DNA of 64,000 bases from Aeribacillus composti (GCF_007827555.1 NZ_VISS01000013.1:33674-97673); one strand, 5' to 3'; positions 48,174 through 58,118 are shown, numbered from the stretch's first letter. Numbers and translations: made by a program. Notes: a model not told the origin generated them from the sequence alone.

Positions 48174-50285
48174 ATGGATCAAGAGAAACATGTTTTTTCC
48201 ATAGATTGGTCCGGACGGAAGCTGACTGTTGAAATCGGCCAGCTGGCGAAGCAAGCGAACGGCGCCGTTTTAGTCCGCTATGGAGATACGGTCGTTTTAT
48301 GTACGGCAACCGCTTCGAAGGAAGCAAAAGGAGTGGATTTCTTTCCCCTAACGGTCAATTATGAAGAAAGGCTTTATGCTGTCGGTAAAATCCCGGGAGG
48401 GTTTATTAAACGAGAGGGTAGACCGAGTGAAAAAGCTATTTTAGCGAGCCGTTTAATCGATAGACCGATTCGCCCGCTGTTTCCAGAAGGGTTTCGCAAT
48501 GAGGTTCAAGTAGTCAGCATGGTGATGAGCGTCGACCAAGATTGTTCTTCCGAAATGGCGGCTATGTTTGGATCTTCGCTCGCGCTGTCAATATCGGACA
48601 TTCCGTTTGAAGGTCCGATTGCCGGTGTCATGGTCGGCCGCCTTGATGACCAGTTTATCATTAATCCAACTGTCGAACAGCTTGAGAAAAGCGATATCCA
48701 TTTAATCGTAGCCGGCACGAAAGATGCCATCAACATGGTGGAAGCAGGAGCCAATGAAGTGCCTGAAGAAACGATTTTAGAAGCAATCATGTTTGGCCAT
48801 GAAGAAATCAAACGTTTGATTGCATTCCAAGAAGAGATTGTAGAAAAAATCGGAAAAGAAAAAATGGAAGTCGAATTATATAAAATCGATGAGGAGCTTG
48901 AAAAAAGAGTTCGTGAAATGGCTCTTGCCGACTTATTGCAAGCTATCCAAGTGCCTGAAAAACACGCCCGCGAAGATGCTATTAATGAAGTGAAAGAGAA
49001 AACTGTCGCAATATTTGAGGAAGAAGAAGCAGATGAAGAAACGATTAAGCAAGTAAAAGAAATTTTGCACAAGCTCGTGAAAGAGGAAGTGCGCCGTCTC
49101 ATTACAGAAGAAAAAGTGAGACCTGACGGACGAAAAATTGACGAAATCCGTCCATTATCGTCTTCCGTCGGAATTTTGCCGCGCACGCACGGTTCAGGTC
49201 TTTTCACCCGCGGCCAAACACAAGCCCTGTCTATTTGTACGCTCGGAGCTTTAGGAGACGTACAAATACTTGACGGACTCGGCGTGGAAGAATCAAAGCG
49301 GTTCATGCATCACTACAACTTCCCGCCATTTAGTGTCGGGGAAACCGGTCCGATGAGGGGGCCTGGCAGACGGGAAATTGGTCATGGAGCGTTGGGAGAA
49401 AGAGCGCTTGAGCCAGTCATACCTTCCGAGCGCGATTTTCCGTACACAATTCGTCTCGTTTCAGAAGTGCTTGAATCAAATGGTTCAACTTCACAAGCGA
49501 GCATTTGTGCAAGCACCTTAGCGATGATGGATGCCGGCGTGCCGATTAAGTCGCCTGTTGCTGGAATTGCAATGGGACTTGTAAAATCTGGTGACAACTA
49601 TACGGTTTTAACAGATATTCAAGGCATGGAAGATGCGCTTGGTGATATGGACTTTAAAGTCGCTGGTACAGAAAAAGGCGTCACCGCGCTGCAAATGGAC
49701 ATTAAAATTAAAGGCTTGTCCCGTGAAATTTTAGAAGAAGCGTTAAAACAAGCTCGCAAAGGCCGCCTTGAAATTTTGAAATCGATGCTGGCGACAATCT
49801 CTGAACCGAGAAAGCAATTATCGCCATATGCTCCAAAAATTTTAACCATGGTCATCAATCCGGATAAAATTCGTGACGTGATTGGACCTAGCGGAAAACA
49901 AATTAACAAAATCATTGAAGAAACAGGAGTAAAAATCGATATTGAACAAGATGGCACAATCTACATTTCTTCCGTAGACGAAGGAATGAATAAAAAAGCG
50001 AAGAAAATTATTGAAGATATTGTAAGAGAAATTGAAGTCGGACAAATGTATTTAGGAAAAGTTAAACGGATCGAGAAATTCGGCGCATTCGTGGAACTGT
50101 TTAACGGAAAAGATGGTCTTGTCCACATTTCTGAGCTTGCAGAAGAGCGGGTAGGAAAAGTGGAGGATGTTGTGTCAGTCGGTGATGAAATTTTAGTCAA
50201 AGTGATGGAAATCGATAAACAAGGTCGTGTCAATTTATCAAGAAAGGCCGTTTTAAGGGACCAAAAAGAGCAGCAAAAGTCTTGA
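48174..50285 (+). CDS. pnp: Polynucleotide phosphorylase
   Basis: 703 residues from the ATG at 48174, close to B. subtilis PnpA. Two RNase PH domains with an all-alpha linker ([40 protein letters not shown]), a KH domain ([20 protein letters not shown]) and an S1 domain ([20 protein letters not shown]). It is the main 3'-5' phosphorolytic exoribonuclease. AAAGAGGGG lies 12 bases upstream. In-frame ATGs at 48144-48150 have no ribosome site. The 163-base gap before it holds the rpsO terminator and a TACAAT hexamer (48118-48123) without a good -35 box. Confidence 0.97.
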   Translation: MDQEKHVFSIDWSGRKLTVEIGQLAKQANGAVLVRYGDTVVLCTATASKEAKGVDFFPLTVNYEERLYAVGKIPGGFIKREGRPSEKAILASRLIDRPIRPLFPEGFRNEVQVVSMVMSVDQDCSSEMAAMFGSSLALSISDIPFEGPIAGVMVGRLDDQFIINPTVEQLEKSDIHLIVAGTKDAINMVEAGANEVPEETILEAIMFGHEEIKRLIAFQEEIVEKIGKEKMEVELYKIDEELEKRVREMALADLLQAIQVPEKHAREDAINEVKEKTVAIFEEEEADEETIKQVKEILHKLVKEEVRRLITEEKVRPDGRKIDEIRPLSSSVGILPRTHGSGLFTRGQTQALSICTLGALGDVQILDGLGVEESKRFMHHYNFPPFSVGETGPMRGPGRREIGHGALGERALEPVIPSERDFPYTIRLVSEVLESNGSTSQASICASTLAMMDAGVPIKSPVAGIAMGLVKSGDNYTVLTDIQGMEDALGDMDFKVAGTEKGVTALQMDIKIKGLSREILEEALKQARKGRLEILKSMLATISEPRKQLSPYAPKILTMVINPDKIRDVIGPSGKQINKIIEETGVKIDIEQDGTIYISSVDEGMNKKAKKIIEDIVREIEVGQMYLGKVKRIEKFGAFVELFNGKDGLVHISELAEERVGKVEDVVSVGDEILVKVMEIDKQGRVNLSRKAVLRDQKEQQKS

Positions 50286-50287
50286 CC

Positions 50288-50316
50288 GGAGCCAGGGAAA
50301 ACCCGGCTTCTTTTCC
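50288..50316 (+). terminator. Terminator after pnp
   Basis: GGAGCC (50288-50293) pairs with GGCTTC (50305-50310), extended by GGG/CCC around an AAAA loop with one bulged A, then TTTTCC. Confidence 0.75.
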
Positions 50317-50387
50317 ATTTTTGCGGTTGGCAGTTCTATCTTGTCCCCTTTTTTCATAGTTTTATAAGTGAAAAAGGGGATGTTGCG

Positions 50388-51344
50388 ATGAAGCGAAAAA
50401 AAGGGAAAATAGCCATTTTTATATTGATCATACTTTTTTCTTATGTCATATTGGATAATCGTTATACATTGATCTTTCTTCAGCAATTAAAAGCAAAGCA
50501 TGAATTGGCTGTATCTGGCGAAAATTCGTTGTATCAAGAAATCGTTGCCAAAGCAAAAGAGTATGAAATTCCTCCGGAAAATGCTGAAATACATAGAGTT
50601 TGGAAAAAAACGCCCGGTTATAATGGGCGATCAGTCGACATTGACGCATCGTATAAAAGAATGAAGAAAAAGGGTTCTTTTGATCCGAAGCTTCTTGTAT
50701 TCAAGCAAATTCCGCCTTCTGTTCATTTAAGCGATTTGCCGAACGAAGCGATCTACCGTGGACATCCGGATAAGCCAATGGTATCCTTTTTAATAAATGT
50801 TGCATGGGGAAATGAGTATCTTCCTAAAATGTTGGCCGTGCTAAAAAAGCACCATGTCAAAGCGACGTTTTTTTTAGAAGGAAGATGGGTAAAAGAAAAT
50901 CCTGAACTGGCTAAAATGATTGTAGAAAGCGGCCATGAAATTGGAAATCATTCATACTCGCATCCAGATATGGCCCGCCTGCCGTCTGCAAGAATTAGAC
51001 AAGAGATGGAAGAGACGAACAAAATCATCAAAGCGACGACAGGAAAAAACGTGAAATGGTTTGCGCCTCCAAGCGGCAGCTTTCGCAAGGAGGTCGTAGA
51101 TATAGCGGCAGATATGAACATGGAAACGATCATGTGGTCTGTTGACACGATTGATTGGCAAAAGCCGCGGCCTGAAACGTTAATCAATCGAGTGATGTCA
51201 AAAATTCATAACGGCGCCATGATCTTAATGCATCCGACGTCATCGACCGCAGAGAGTCTAGATTCATTAATTAAAAAGATTAAAGAAAAAAATCTTTCCA
51301 TCGGTTCACTTTCTAGTCTGCTGGATGAAAAACGTCTTGACTGA
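50388..51344 (+). CDS. ylxY: YlxY family polysaccharide deacetylase-like protein
   Basis: 318 residues. An N-terminal signal anchor (about 7-25, IAIFILIILFSYVILD) is followed by a NodB-like domain at about 130-310. The zinc histidines are kept in GNHSYSHPDMARLP, and the late motifs WSVDTIDWQKP and ILMHPTSST are present. The usual TFDDG motif that holds the catalytic Asp is replaced by LINVAWGNEYL, and the motif with catalytic Arg reads WFAPPSGSF. So it may be inactive or act differently; this pattern appears general for YlxY proteins as I recall. Linked to sporulation genes. Confidence 0.88.
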   Translation: MKRKKGKIAIFILIILFSYVILDNRYTLIFLQQLKAKHELAVSGENSLYQEIVAKAKEYEIPPENAEIHRVWKKTPGYNGRSVDIDASYKRMKKKGSFDPKLLVFKQIPPSVHLSDLPNEAIYRGHPDKPMVSFLINVAWGNEYLPKMLAVLKKHHVKATFFLEGRWVKENPELAKMIVESGHEIGNHSYSHPDMARLPSARIRQEMEETNKIIKATTGKNVKWFAPPSGSFRKEVVDIAADMNMETIMWSVDTIDWQKPRPETLINRVMSKIHNGAMILMHPTSSTAESLDSLIKKIKEKNLSIGSLSSLLDEKRLD

Positions 51345-51367
51345 TTGGAAGAACAGGGGGTTACAAT

Positions 51368-52624
51368 TTGATCAAGAAATATACATGCCAAAATGGTGTT
51401 AGAATCATTTTAGAATCCATTCCGACTGTTCGCTCCGTTGCTATCGGAGTTTGGATTGGCACAGGTTCTAGAAACGAGACGAAAGAAACAAACGGCATTT
51501 CTCATTTTTTAGAGCATATGTTTTTTAAAGGAACAGAAAAAAGAACAGCTAGAGAAATTGCAGAAGCTTTTGACAAAATTGGCGGTCAGGTGAATGCCTT
51601 CACCTCAAAAGAATACACCTGCTATTATGCAAAAGTGCTCGATGAACATGCAAATTATGCACTTGAAGTGCTGGCTGATATGTTTTTCAACTCAGTATTT
51701 GAAGAAGAAGAATTAAACAAAGAACGAAATGTTGTTTTAGAAGAGATCAAAATGTATGAAGATACTCCAGACGATATTGTGCACGATCTGTTAAGCCAGG
51801 CTGCGTTTGGCGATCATCCGCTTGGCTATCCGATTTTAGGCACAGAAAAAACTTTATCTAGTTTTACCGGCGATGCGTTGAAAAGCTATATGGAAAAATA
51901 CTATACTCCTGACAATATCGTCATTTCAGTAGCTGGAAACGTTCAAGAAAGCTTTATTCAAGAGGTTGAGAAATGGTTCGGCAATTTTAAGTCGTCTCAT
52001 AAAAAAGAAAAATATAAGGAACCGGTTTTTTTGGACCAAAAAATCGCCAAGAAAAAAGAGACGGAGCAAGCGCATCTCTGCATTGGGTTTAAAGGGTTGA
52101 GAGTCGGTCATGACGACATTTACAGCTTAATTGTGTTAAACAATATTTTGGGCGGGAGCATGTCAAGCCGCTTATTCCAAGAGGTGAGGGAAGAAAAAGG
52201 GCTTGCTTATTCTATTTTCTCTTACCACACTTCATATGAAGACAGTGGAGTGCTCACAATATATGGTGGGACTGGAAGAAACCAGCTGAATATTTTATTT
52301 GAAACGATTTTTCAAACAATTGAAAAATTGAAAAAAAGCGGTATTACTGAAAAAGAATTAATGCATTCAAAAGAACAAATTAAAGGGAATTTAATGCTTA
52401 GTCTTGAAAGTACAAATGCAAGAATGAGCAGAAACGGCAAAAATGAGCTGCTCTTAGGCAAACATCGATCTTTGGATGAAATTATCGAAACGGTTAACCG
52501 TGTTGATATCATGAGCGTCAATGAACTTATTCAACATATTTTTACAGATGAATATGCTGTATCTTTAATTAGTCCGGAAGAGAATCTTTCTTCTGCAATT
52601 CCAGAATTAAAATGCCTGCTATGA
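51368..52624 (+). CDS. mlpA: M16 family zinc peptidase MlpA (YmxG)
   Basis: 418 residues, TTG start after CAGGGGGTTACAA. The inverted zinc motif HxxEH is in NGISHFLEHMFFKGTEKRTA (about residues 47-51), with the distal Glu in NKERNVVLEEIKMYEDTPDD. The C-terminal half carries the second M16 domain (VLNNILGGSMSSRLFQEVRE). B. subtilis MlpA affects extracellular protease levels. Follows ylxY by 23 bases. Confidence 0.95.
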   Translation: MIKKYTCQNGVRIILESIPTVRSVAIGVWIGTGSRNETKETNGISHFLEHMFFKGTEKRTAREIAEAFDKIGGQVNAFTSKEYTCYYAKVLDEHANYALEVLADMFFNSVFEEEELNKERNVVLEEIKMYEDTPDDIVHDLLSQAAFGDHPLGYPILGTEKTLSSFTGDALKSYMEKYYTPDNIVISVAGNVQESFIQEVEKWFGNFKSSHKKEKYKEPVFLDQKIAKKKETEQAHLCIGFKGLRVGHDDIYSLIVLNNILGGSMSSRLFQEVREEKGLAYSIFSYHTSYEDSGVLTIYGGTGRNQLNILFETIFQTIEKLKKSGITEKELMHSKEQIKGNLMLSLESTNARMSRNGKNELLLGKHRSLDEIIETVNRVDIMSVNELIQHIFTDEYAVSLISPEENLSSAIPELKCLL

Positions 52625-52646
52625 TGGATTGGCGGGCATTTTTTAT
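52611..52646 (+). terminator. Terminator at the end of mlpA
   Basis: AATGCCTGC (52611-52619) pairs with GCGGGCATT (52632-52640) with one G-U, followed by TTTTATTT. The stem begins inside the last codons of mlpA. The remaining gap up to 52753 shows no promoter I would defend. Confidence 0.85.
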
Positions 52647-52753
52647 TTGTCAAAAACGTATACATGTATGGAAAGCTATGTTCATCAGTTTCGAATCAAT
52701 CTCTGCCTGTGAATATGTTCGTATATTTAAAATGAAAGAGGGGAGCCAATACT

Positions 52754-53014
52754 ATGCGTTTATCCGAGTTAAGCGGAAAAGAAATCGTCGATGTAAAACG
52801 AGCGGAACGTCTAGGCGTGCTCGGTCAAACAGACTTTGAAATCAATGCGGAAACTGGACAAATCACGGCGCTTATTATTCCTTCTTTAAAGTGGTTCGGT
52901 TTAAGGAAACAAGGACATGATATTCGAGTACCGTGGGAGCATATCAAAAAAATTGGTCAAGATATGATCATTATTGACGTACCGGAAAATTCCTTAAATA
53001 AAATTGATGACTAA
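52754..53014 (+). CDS. ymxH: PRC-barrel sporulation protein YmxH (YlmC family)
   Basis: An 86-residue PRC-barrel protein (MRLSELSGKEIVDVKRAERL, then ALIIPSLKWFGLRKQGHDIR and VPWEHIKKIGQDMIIID). The family is linked to sporulation; the biochemical role is unknown. AGAGGGGAGCC precedes the ATG. Followed by a strong terminator. Confidence 0.93.
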   Translation: MRLSELSGKEIVDVKRAERLGVLGQTDFEINAETGQITALIIPSLKWFGLRKQGHDIRVPWEHIKKIGQDMIIIDVPENSLNKIDD

Positions 53015-53023
53015 TGAAGATCC

Positions 53024-53051
53024 GCCGGCTAAAGAAGCCGGCTTTATTTTT
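53024..53051 (+). terminator. Terminator after ymxH
   Basis: GCCGGCT (53024-53030) pairs perfectly with AGCCGGC (53036-53042) around a five-base loop, followed by TTTATTTTTTT. Confidence 0.92.
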
Positions 53052-53075
53052 TTGGCAATTTTTCGATGCGATTCA

Positions 53076-53101
53076 CCTATCGGCTGCCGCCTACATAATA
53101 T
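53076..53101 (+). promoter_or_regulatory. Possible SigK promoter for dpaA-dpaB
   Basis: A CACC element, then about 16 bases, then CATAATATG near 53093-53101 resembles the mother-cell SigK pattern (AC ... CATAnnnTA), with a G at the last position. Dipicolinate synthase genes are SigK-dependent in B. subtilis. No SigA-type promoter is seen in the same gap. Confidence 0.45.
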
Positions 53102-53171
53102 GCTTAAAACAGGGAGCTAATTATGGTTTTCGAAACTGAACTGAATTGCCATAAAGAAGGTGAAAAAAAGG

Positions 53172-54086
53172 ATGTTAACTGGCTTAAACGTTGCTGTAAT
53201 TGGCGGTGACGCCCGGCAGCTAGAGGTGATCCGAAGGCTATCAGAGCACGATGCCAATCTATTTTTAATCGGATTTGATCAGCTTGAACATGGGTATACA
53301 GGATCAGTAAAAATAAACAGCCATAATATTAGTCTGGAAGGAATGGATGCAGTAATATTGCCTGTTTCAGGAACCGGAAGCGAAGGACAGGTCGAAGCAG
53401 TTTTTTCCGCTGAAGAAATCGTACTGACAAGAGAAATGGTGGCCTCCACTCCTGAGCATTGCATCTTTTATTCTGGGATACGCACAAAATATTTAGAAGA
53501 GTTAATGGAAAAAGAAAAACGAAAGCTTGTACCGATACTGGACCGTGATGATGTAGCGATATATAATTCCATTCCGACAGTAGAAGGGACCATAATGCTC
53601 GTTATTCAACATACTGATTTTACCATTCATGGTTCCAACATTGCCGTTATCGGATTTGGACGGACAGGAATGAGTGTTGCCCGCACTTTTGCAGCATTAG
53701 GAGCTAATGTGAAGGTAGGCGCTCGCAAACAGAAAGATTTGGCCAGGATCACGGAAATGGGAATGAAGCCGTTTCATTTGAGTGAACTGAAGGACGAATT
53801 GTCGTCGATCGATATTTGCATAAATACAGTTCCAGCGTTGGTGTTGTCTTCTAATGTTTTGGCAGCTATGCCTGTCCACGCTCTTATTATCGATTTAGCA
53901 TCAAAGCCGGGAGGAACCGATTTCCACTATGCTGAAAAAAGAGGTATGAAAGCCATTTTAGCACCTGGTCTTCCAGGAATTGTTGCACCGAGGACAGCAG
54001 GCCAAATTTTGGCGAATGCGTTGACAATCCTTTTAACTGAACAGCATCAGCTTGAAAGGAGTATGGATAATGGAAGTGAAAGGTAA
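53172..54086 (+). CDS. dpaA: Dipicolinate synthase subunit A
   Basis: 304 residues from the ATG at 53172. It starts MLTGLNVAVIGGDARQLEVI, as in B. subtilis SpoVFA, and has a second Rossmann motif VIGFGRTGMSVARTFAALGA at about 158-180. With DpaB it makes dipicolinic acid from dihydrodipicolinate in the mother cell for spore heat resistance. AAGAAGGTGA supports this ATG over the GTG at 53160. It overlaps dpaB. DapA, which supplies its substrate, is encoded further downstream. Confidence 0.96.
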   Translation: MLTGLNVAVIGGDARQLEVIRRLSEHDANLFLIGFDQLEHGYTGSVKINSHNISLEGMDAVILPVSGTGSEGQVEAVFSAEEIVLTREMVASTPEHCIFYSGIRTKYLEELMEKEKRKLVPILDRDDVAIYNSIPTVEGTIMLVIQHTDFTIHGSNIAVIGFGRTGMSVARTFAALGANVKVGARKQKDLARITEMGMKPFHLSELKDELSSIDICINTVPALVLSSNVLAAMPVHALIIDLASKPGGTDFHYAEKRGMKAILAPGLPGIVAPRTAGQILANALTILLTEQHQLERSMDNGSER

Positions 54087-54660
54087 ACGGATCGGATTTG
54101 GTTTAACAGGCTCTCATTGTACTTATGATGCGGTATTTCCGCAAATTCAAAAGCTCGTTGAAAAAGGAGCAAACGTTTTGCCAATTGTCACCTCGACCGT
54201 AAAGACGACAACAACTAGATTCGGGGAAGGAGAAGAATGGGTCAAAAGAATTGAAGAAGCGACTGGAAATCAAGTAATTGATTCGATCGTGGATGCCGAG
54301 CCTTTAGGTCCGAAAATTCCTCTTGATTGCATGGTCATTGCGCCGATGACCGGCAATTCGATGAGCAAACTGGCGAATGCCTTGACGGACTCTCCTGTAT
54401 TGATGGCTGCAAAAGCGACTATGAGAAACCATCGCCCCGTTGTACTAGCCATTTCTACAAACGATGCTCTCGGGTTAAATGGCGTAAATTTAATGAAGCT
54501 AATGGCGGCAAAAAATATTTTCTTTGTTCCGTTCGGCCAAGATGCACCCCACCAAAAACCGAATTCAATGGTGGCGAATATGGATCGGTTAGTGGAAACA
54601 GTTGAACATGCGCTTGAACATAGACAGCTTCAGCCGGTTATTATTGAACATAAAAAATAA
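54070..54660 (+). CDS. dpaB: Dipicolinate synthase subunit B (flavoprotein-like)
   Basis: 196 residues from the ATG at 54070, with flavoprotein-family motifs GFGLTGSHCTYDAVFPQIQK, CMVIAPMTGNSMSKLANALT and LGLNGVNLMKLMAAKNIFFV. Partner of DpaA in spore dipicolinate synthesis. AAAGGAG inside dpaA lies about 8 bases upstream, so translation is coupled. The overlap with dpaA is 17 bases. Confidence 0.96.
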   Translation: MEVKGKRIGFGLTGSHCTYDAVFPQIQKLVEKGANVLPIVTSTVKTTTTRFGEGEEWVKRIEEATGNQVIDSIVDAEPLGPKIPLDCMVIAPMTGNSMSKLANALTDSPVLMAAKATMRNHRPVVLAISTNDALGLNGVNLMKLMAAKNIFFVPFGQDAPHQKPNSMVANMDRLVETVEHALEHRQLQPVIIEHKK

Positions 54661-54715
54661 TCAAACAAATAAAACGCTTTCATGAAAAATCGCTCATCAC
54701 TTTTTTTGGCTACTG

Positions 54716-54724
54716 TGATACAAT
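54716..54724 (+). promoter_or_regulatory. Possible extended -10 promoter for asd
   Basis: TGATACAAT is an extended -10 element (TGn followed by TACAAT). The -35 region at the expected distance is poor. It lies 64 bases before asd and would separate vegetative asd-dapG-dapA expression from sporulation-only dpaAB. Confidence 0.45.
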
Positions 54725-54787
54725 TAAACGTAATACGAATACATGATTATTCGACTCTGATGCATTTTGGAAGGAGATAGATAGAAA

Positions 54788-55831
54788 ATGGCTCAAAAAG
54801 GTTTTCATGTAGCAGTTGTCGGAGCAACTGGAGCAGTAGGAACACGAATGATCGAAACATTGGAAAAAAGAAACTTTCCTGTGGAAACTTTAACGCTGTT
54901 ATCATCCGAACGATCTGCAGGAAAGACAGCTACATTTAAAGGAAAACCAATCACAGTACAAAAAGCGGAACCGGAGAGCTTTGAAGGGGTTGATATCGCT
55001 CTTTTCAGCGCTGGAGGAAGCGTGTCGAAGCAGCTTGCACCGGAAGCAGCCAAAAGAGGCGCGGTCGTGATCGACAATACGAGCGCATTTAGAATGGATG
55101 AAAACGTTCCTCTCGTAGTACCGGAAGTGAACGAAGAGGATATAAAATGGCATAACGGTATTATTGCCAACCCGAATTGTTCGACGATCCAAATGGTTGT
55201 TGCATTGCAGCCGATCCGTAAAGCGTTCGGGCTGAAAAAAGTCATTGTTTCCACTTATCAAGCAGTATCAGGTGCGGGGGCACAATCGATCCAGGAATTG
55301 AAAGAACAGTCTAAAGCGATTTTAGAAGGAAAGCCGTTTGTACCTGAAATTTTACCTGTTAAAAGTGACGAAAAACATTATCAAATTGCGTTTAATGCAA
55401 TTCCGCAAATTGATAAGTTCCAGGAAAATGGATTTACATTTGAAGAAATGAAAATGATCAATGAAACAAAAAAAATTATGCATATGAAGGATCTGGAAGT
55501 TGCAGCGACCTGCGTCCGCTTGCCGGTCGTCATCGGGCATTCAGAATCAGTCTACATTGAAATCGACAGGGACGATGTTACTGTAAATGATATTCGCAAT
55601 GTATTAAGAGATGCGCCTGGCGTTACGCTTGAAGATGATCCGGCAAATCAAATTTATCCAATGCCTGCTTTTGCAGAAGGCAAATACGATACATTTGTAG
55701 GCCGAATTCGCAAAGATTTAGATCGGCCAAACGGCTTCCACCTTTGGGTTGTATCCGACAATTTATTAAAAGGGGCAGCGTTAAACTCTGTACAAATTGC
55801 CGAAAGTTTAATTAAACTGAAATTAGTATAA
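54788..55831 (+). CDS. asd: Aspartate-semialdehyde dehydrogenase
   Basis: 347 residues: NADP-binding [20 protein letters not shown], active-site Cys in [15 protein letters not shown], the [14 protein letters not shown] loop and the catalytic His in [14 protein letters not shown]. It reduces aspartyl phosphate to the semialdehyde, the branch point to lysine, DPA, threonine and methionine. GGAAGGAGATAGATAGAAA precedes the ATG. Groups with dapG and dapA, which act before and after it. Confidence 0.97.
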   Translation: MAQKGFHVAVVGATGAVGTRMIETLEKRNFPVETLTLLSSERSAGKTATFKGKPITVQKAEPESFEGVDIALFSAGGSVSKQLAPEAAKRGAVVIDNTSAFRMDENVPLVVPEVNEEDIKWHNGIIANPNCSTIQMVVALQPIRKAFGLKKVIVSTYQAVSGAGAQSIQELKEQSKAILEGKPFVPEILPVKSDEKHYQIAFNAIPQIDKFQENGFTFEEMKMINETKKIMHMKDLEVAATCVRLPVVIGHSESVYIEIDRDDVTVNDIRNVLRDAPGVTLEDDPANQIYPMPAFAEGKYDTFVGRIRKDLDRPNGFHLWVVSDNLLKGAALNSVQIAESLIKLKLV

Positions 55832-55839
55832 GGTGAAAA

Positions 55840-55876
55840 GAAGAGAGTTGAAGCCATCAGCTCTCTTCTGTTTAGT
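55840..55876 (+). terminator. Hairpin between asd and dapG
   Basis: GAAGAGAG (55840-55847) pairs with CTCTCTTC (55861-55868), followed by TGTTTAGTTATTTT. The T-tract is imperfect, so partial termination or attenuation before dapG is likely. Confidence 0.6.
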
Positions 55877-55897
55877 TATTTTATAGAGGTGAACATC

Positions 55898-57112
55898 ATG
55901 AGCATTGTTGTTCAAAAGTTTGGAGGAACGTCTGTCCGTGATGAACAAGGCAGAAGACATGCGTACGAACATATAAAGGAAGCCTTGTCTGAGAAAAAAA
56001 AAGTGGTCGTCGTCGTATCAGCGATGGGGAGAAAAGGAGATCCGTACGCAACAGATACGCTGATCAGCCTTGTGGAAGGCGGGATCGACACCATTTCCAA
56101 ACGTGAACAGGATATGTTGCTGTCCTGCGGAGAAATCATCTCTTCTGTCGTATTTACTAGCATGCTAAAAGGAAAAGGAATAAAAGCGGCAGCTTTAAGC
56201 GGAGCGCAGGCAGGTTTTTTGACGACAAATGAACATACAAATGCTAAAATATTAGAATTGAAATGTGATCGCCTGCTCGGGCTTCTAGAAACAAATGATG
56301 TCGTTGTTGTCGCAGGCTTTCAAGGAGCACAAGCAAATGGAGATGTGACGACAATTGGGCGCGGCGGCAGTGACACTTCAGCAACAGCACTTGGAGCAGC
56401 TTTAAAAGCAGAATATGTAGACATTTTTACAGATGTGGAAGGAGTTATGACAGCGGATCCTCGTATTGTTAAGGATGCAAAGCCCCTTTCATTTGTGACG
56501 TATACGGAAATTTGCAATTTGGCCTATCAAGGAGCAAAGGTGATTCATCCGCGTGCGGTTGAAATCGCTATGCAAGCCAAAATCCCGATTCGCATTCGTT
56601 CCACTTATTCTAAATCGAAAGGAACGATCATCACTTCTCACCATCAGGATAAACTAGGTGCGGACATAAAAGAACGTTTAATTACTGGAATTGCTCATGT
56701 TTCCGATGTCACGCAAATTAAAGTAGATGCAAAAGAAGGGAATTTCCGTTTTCATCAAGAAATTTTTAAAGCGATGGCTACAAGCGGAATTAGCGTCGAT
56801 TTCTTTAATATTACCCCTAAGAGTGTCATATATACTGTTCATGGGGATGTAACGGATCTTGCTGTTGGAATTTTGAAAGAGATCGGATATGATCCGATGA
56901 TCACGCGGCATTGTGCAAAAGTCTCAATTGTAGGAGCAGGCATTCAAGGAGTCCCTGGAGTCGCTTCCAAAATCGTTGCTGCTTTATCGGAGGAAGGGAT
57001 ACAAATTTTGCAATCGGCAGACAGCCATACAACAATTTGGGTGCTTGTGAAGGAAAGTGAAATGATTCAAGCAGTTAATGCACTTCATAAAGCGTTTGAT
57101 CTTGGAAAATAA
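55898..57112 (+). CDS. dapG: Aspartokinase I (DPA/diaminopimelate-type)
   Basis: 404 residues from the ATG at 55898. Kinase motifs VVQKFGGTSVRDE, LLSCGEIISS and GRGGSDTSATALGAAL; C-terminal ACT domains (VSIVGAGIQGVPGVASKIVA). It phosphorylates aspartate. The DapG isozyme of B. subtilis responds to diaminopimelate and its gene has the same neighbours. TAGAGGTGAACATC supports this ATG over the GTG nine bases earlier, which overlaps the ribosome site. Confidence 0.96.
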   Translation: MSIVVQKFGGTSVRDEQGRRHAYEHIKEALSEKKKVVVVVSAMGRKGDPYATDTLISLVEGGIDTISKREQDMLLSCGEIISSVVFTSMLKGKGIKAAALSGAQAGFLTTNEHTNAKILELKCDRLLGLLETNDVVVVAGFQGAQANGDVTTIGRGGSDTSATALGAALKAEYVDIFTDVEGVMTADPRIVKDAKPLSFVTYTEICNLAYQGAKVIHPRAVEIAMQAKIPIRIRSTYSKSKGTIITSHHQDKLGADIKERLITGIAHVSDVTQIKVDAKEGNFRFHQEIFKAMATSGISVDFFNITPKSVIYTVHGDVTDLAVGILKEIGYDPMITRHCAKVSIVGAGIQGVPGVASKIVAALSEEGIQILQSADSHTTIWVLVKESEMIQAVNALHKAFDLGK

Positions 57113-57134
57113 TCGATAAAGGTGTGAGGAACAA

Positions 57135-58010
57135 GTGGGTATGTTTGGAAGAATTTCAACTGCAATGGTTACCCCGTTTGACAATAACGGGAATATTGAT
57201 TTCCAAAAAACAGAAAAATTAGTAGAATATTTAATCCATCATGGAACAGATTCAATTGTTGTGGCTGGAACAACGGGTGAATCTCCAACTTTAACAACGG
57301 AAGAAAAGCTCGCTTTATTTAAACATGTCGTTTCTGTTGTCAATAAAAGAGTTCCAGTGATTGCAGGGACAGGTACAAACAATACAAGAGCTTCCATAGA
57401 ACTGACAAAAAAGGCGGAACAAACCGGCGTCGATGCGATTATGCTTGTCACTCCATACTACAACAAACCGAATCAGGAAGGGATTTATCAGCACTTTAAA
57501 GCGATAGCAGAAAGCACGCATCTTCCTGTGATGCTTTACAATGTGCCTGGCAGAACATCGTCCTCGATCGCGCCTGAAACGGTTATTCGTCTATCGGAAA
57601 TTGACAATATCGTTGCGATTAAAGAAGCTAGCGGAGATCTTGATAATATGGCCAAAATTATCGAGAAAACGCCAGATGATTTTGCTTTATACACTGGGGA
57701 CGACAGCTTAACGCTGCCGACATTATCAATAGGCGGTGATGGCGTCATATCTGTAGCCTCCCATGTTGTAGGAGATGAAATGCAAGAAATGATTCAAGCC
57801 TTTTTGTCAGGTGATGTGAAAAAAGCCGGAAGCCTTCATCGAAGACTTCTCCCATTAATGAAAGAACTGTTTAAGGCGCCAAACCCTGTTCCAGTGAAAG
57901 CAGCGCTGCAAATAAAAGGTCTGGATGTTGGTCCGGTGCGCTTGCCGTTAGTTCCGTTAACAACAGATGAGCGAACATCATTAGCCGCTGTGATCCATGA
58001 ATTAGGCTGA
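57135..58010 (+). CDS. dapA: 4-hydroxy-tetrahydrodipicolinate synthase
   Basis: 291 residues. TIM-barrel aldolase motifs: GTTGESPTL, the Tyr in PVMLYNVPGRTSS, and the Schiff-base Lys in NIVAIKEASGDLDNM. It condenses pyruvate with aspartate semialdehyde, leading to lysine, cell-wall diaminopimelate and spore DPA. GTG 57135 follows AAAGGTG; ATG 57141 after GAGGA is an alternative and aligns slightly better. Its stop codon lies inside the terminator stem. Confidence 0.96.
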   Translation: MGMFGRISTAMVTPFDNNGNIDFQKTEKLVEYLIHHGTDSIVVAGTTGESPTLTTEEKLALFKHVVSVVNKRVPVIAGTGTNNTRASIELTKKAEQTGVDAIMLVTPYYNKPNQEGIYQHFKAIAESTHLPVMLYNVPGRTSSSIAPETVIRLSEIDNIVAIKEASGDLDNMAKIIEKTPDDFALYTGDDSLTLPTLSIGGDGVISVASHVVGDEMQEMIQAFLSGDVKKAGSLHRRLLPLMKELFKAPNPVPVKAALQIKGLDVGPVRLPLVPLTTDERTSLAAVIHELG

Positions 58011-58031
58011 TCATCGTGATTAGCCTTTTTT
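58004..58031 (+). terminator. Terminator overlapping the dapA stop
   Basis: AGGCTGATCA (58004-58013) pairs with TGATTAGCCT (58017-58026) with one G-U and a 3-base loop, followed by a T-run. The TGA of dapA is in the left arm. Confidence 0.85.
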
Positions 58032-58118
58032 TATTTTAAAAATTCCACTCTGCCCCATTCAAAACAGCTGTGTCTAGCGGCTTAATTTTTCGGATAAGTG
58101 TGCCTGATATAAATTAAC

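Noticed and set aside
48506..49306. A 266-residue antisense reading frame opposite pnp
   Set aside because: It lies wholly inside a highly conserved gene, its translation is Ser/Ile-rich as expected of a shadow frame, and there is no ribosome site or family similarity.
54661..54787. Possible lysine riboswitch before asd
   Set aside because: The gap is about 127 bases and shows only an extended -10 element and a ribosome site; no multi-helix L-box layout or terminator is seen.
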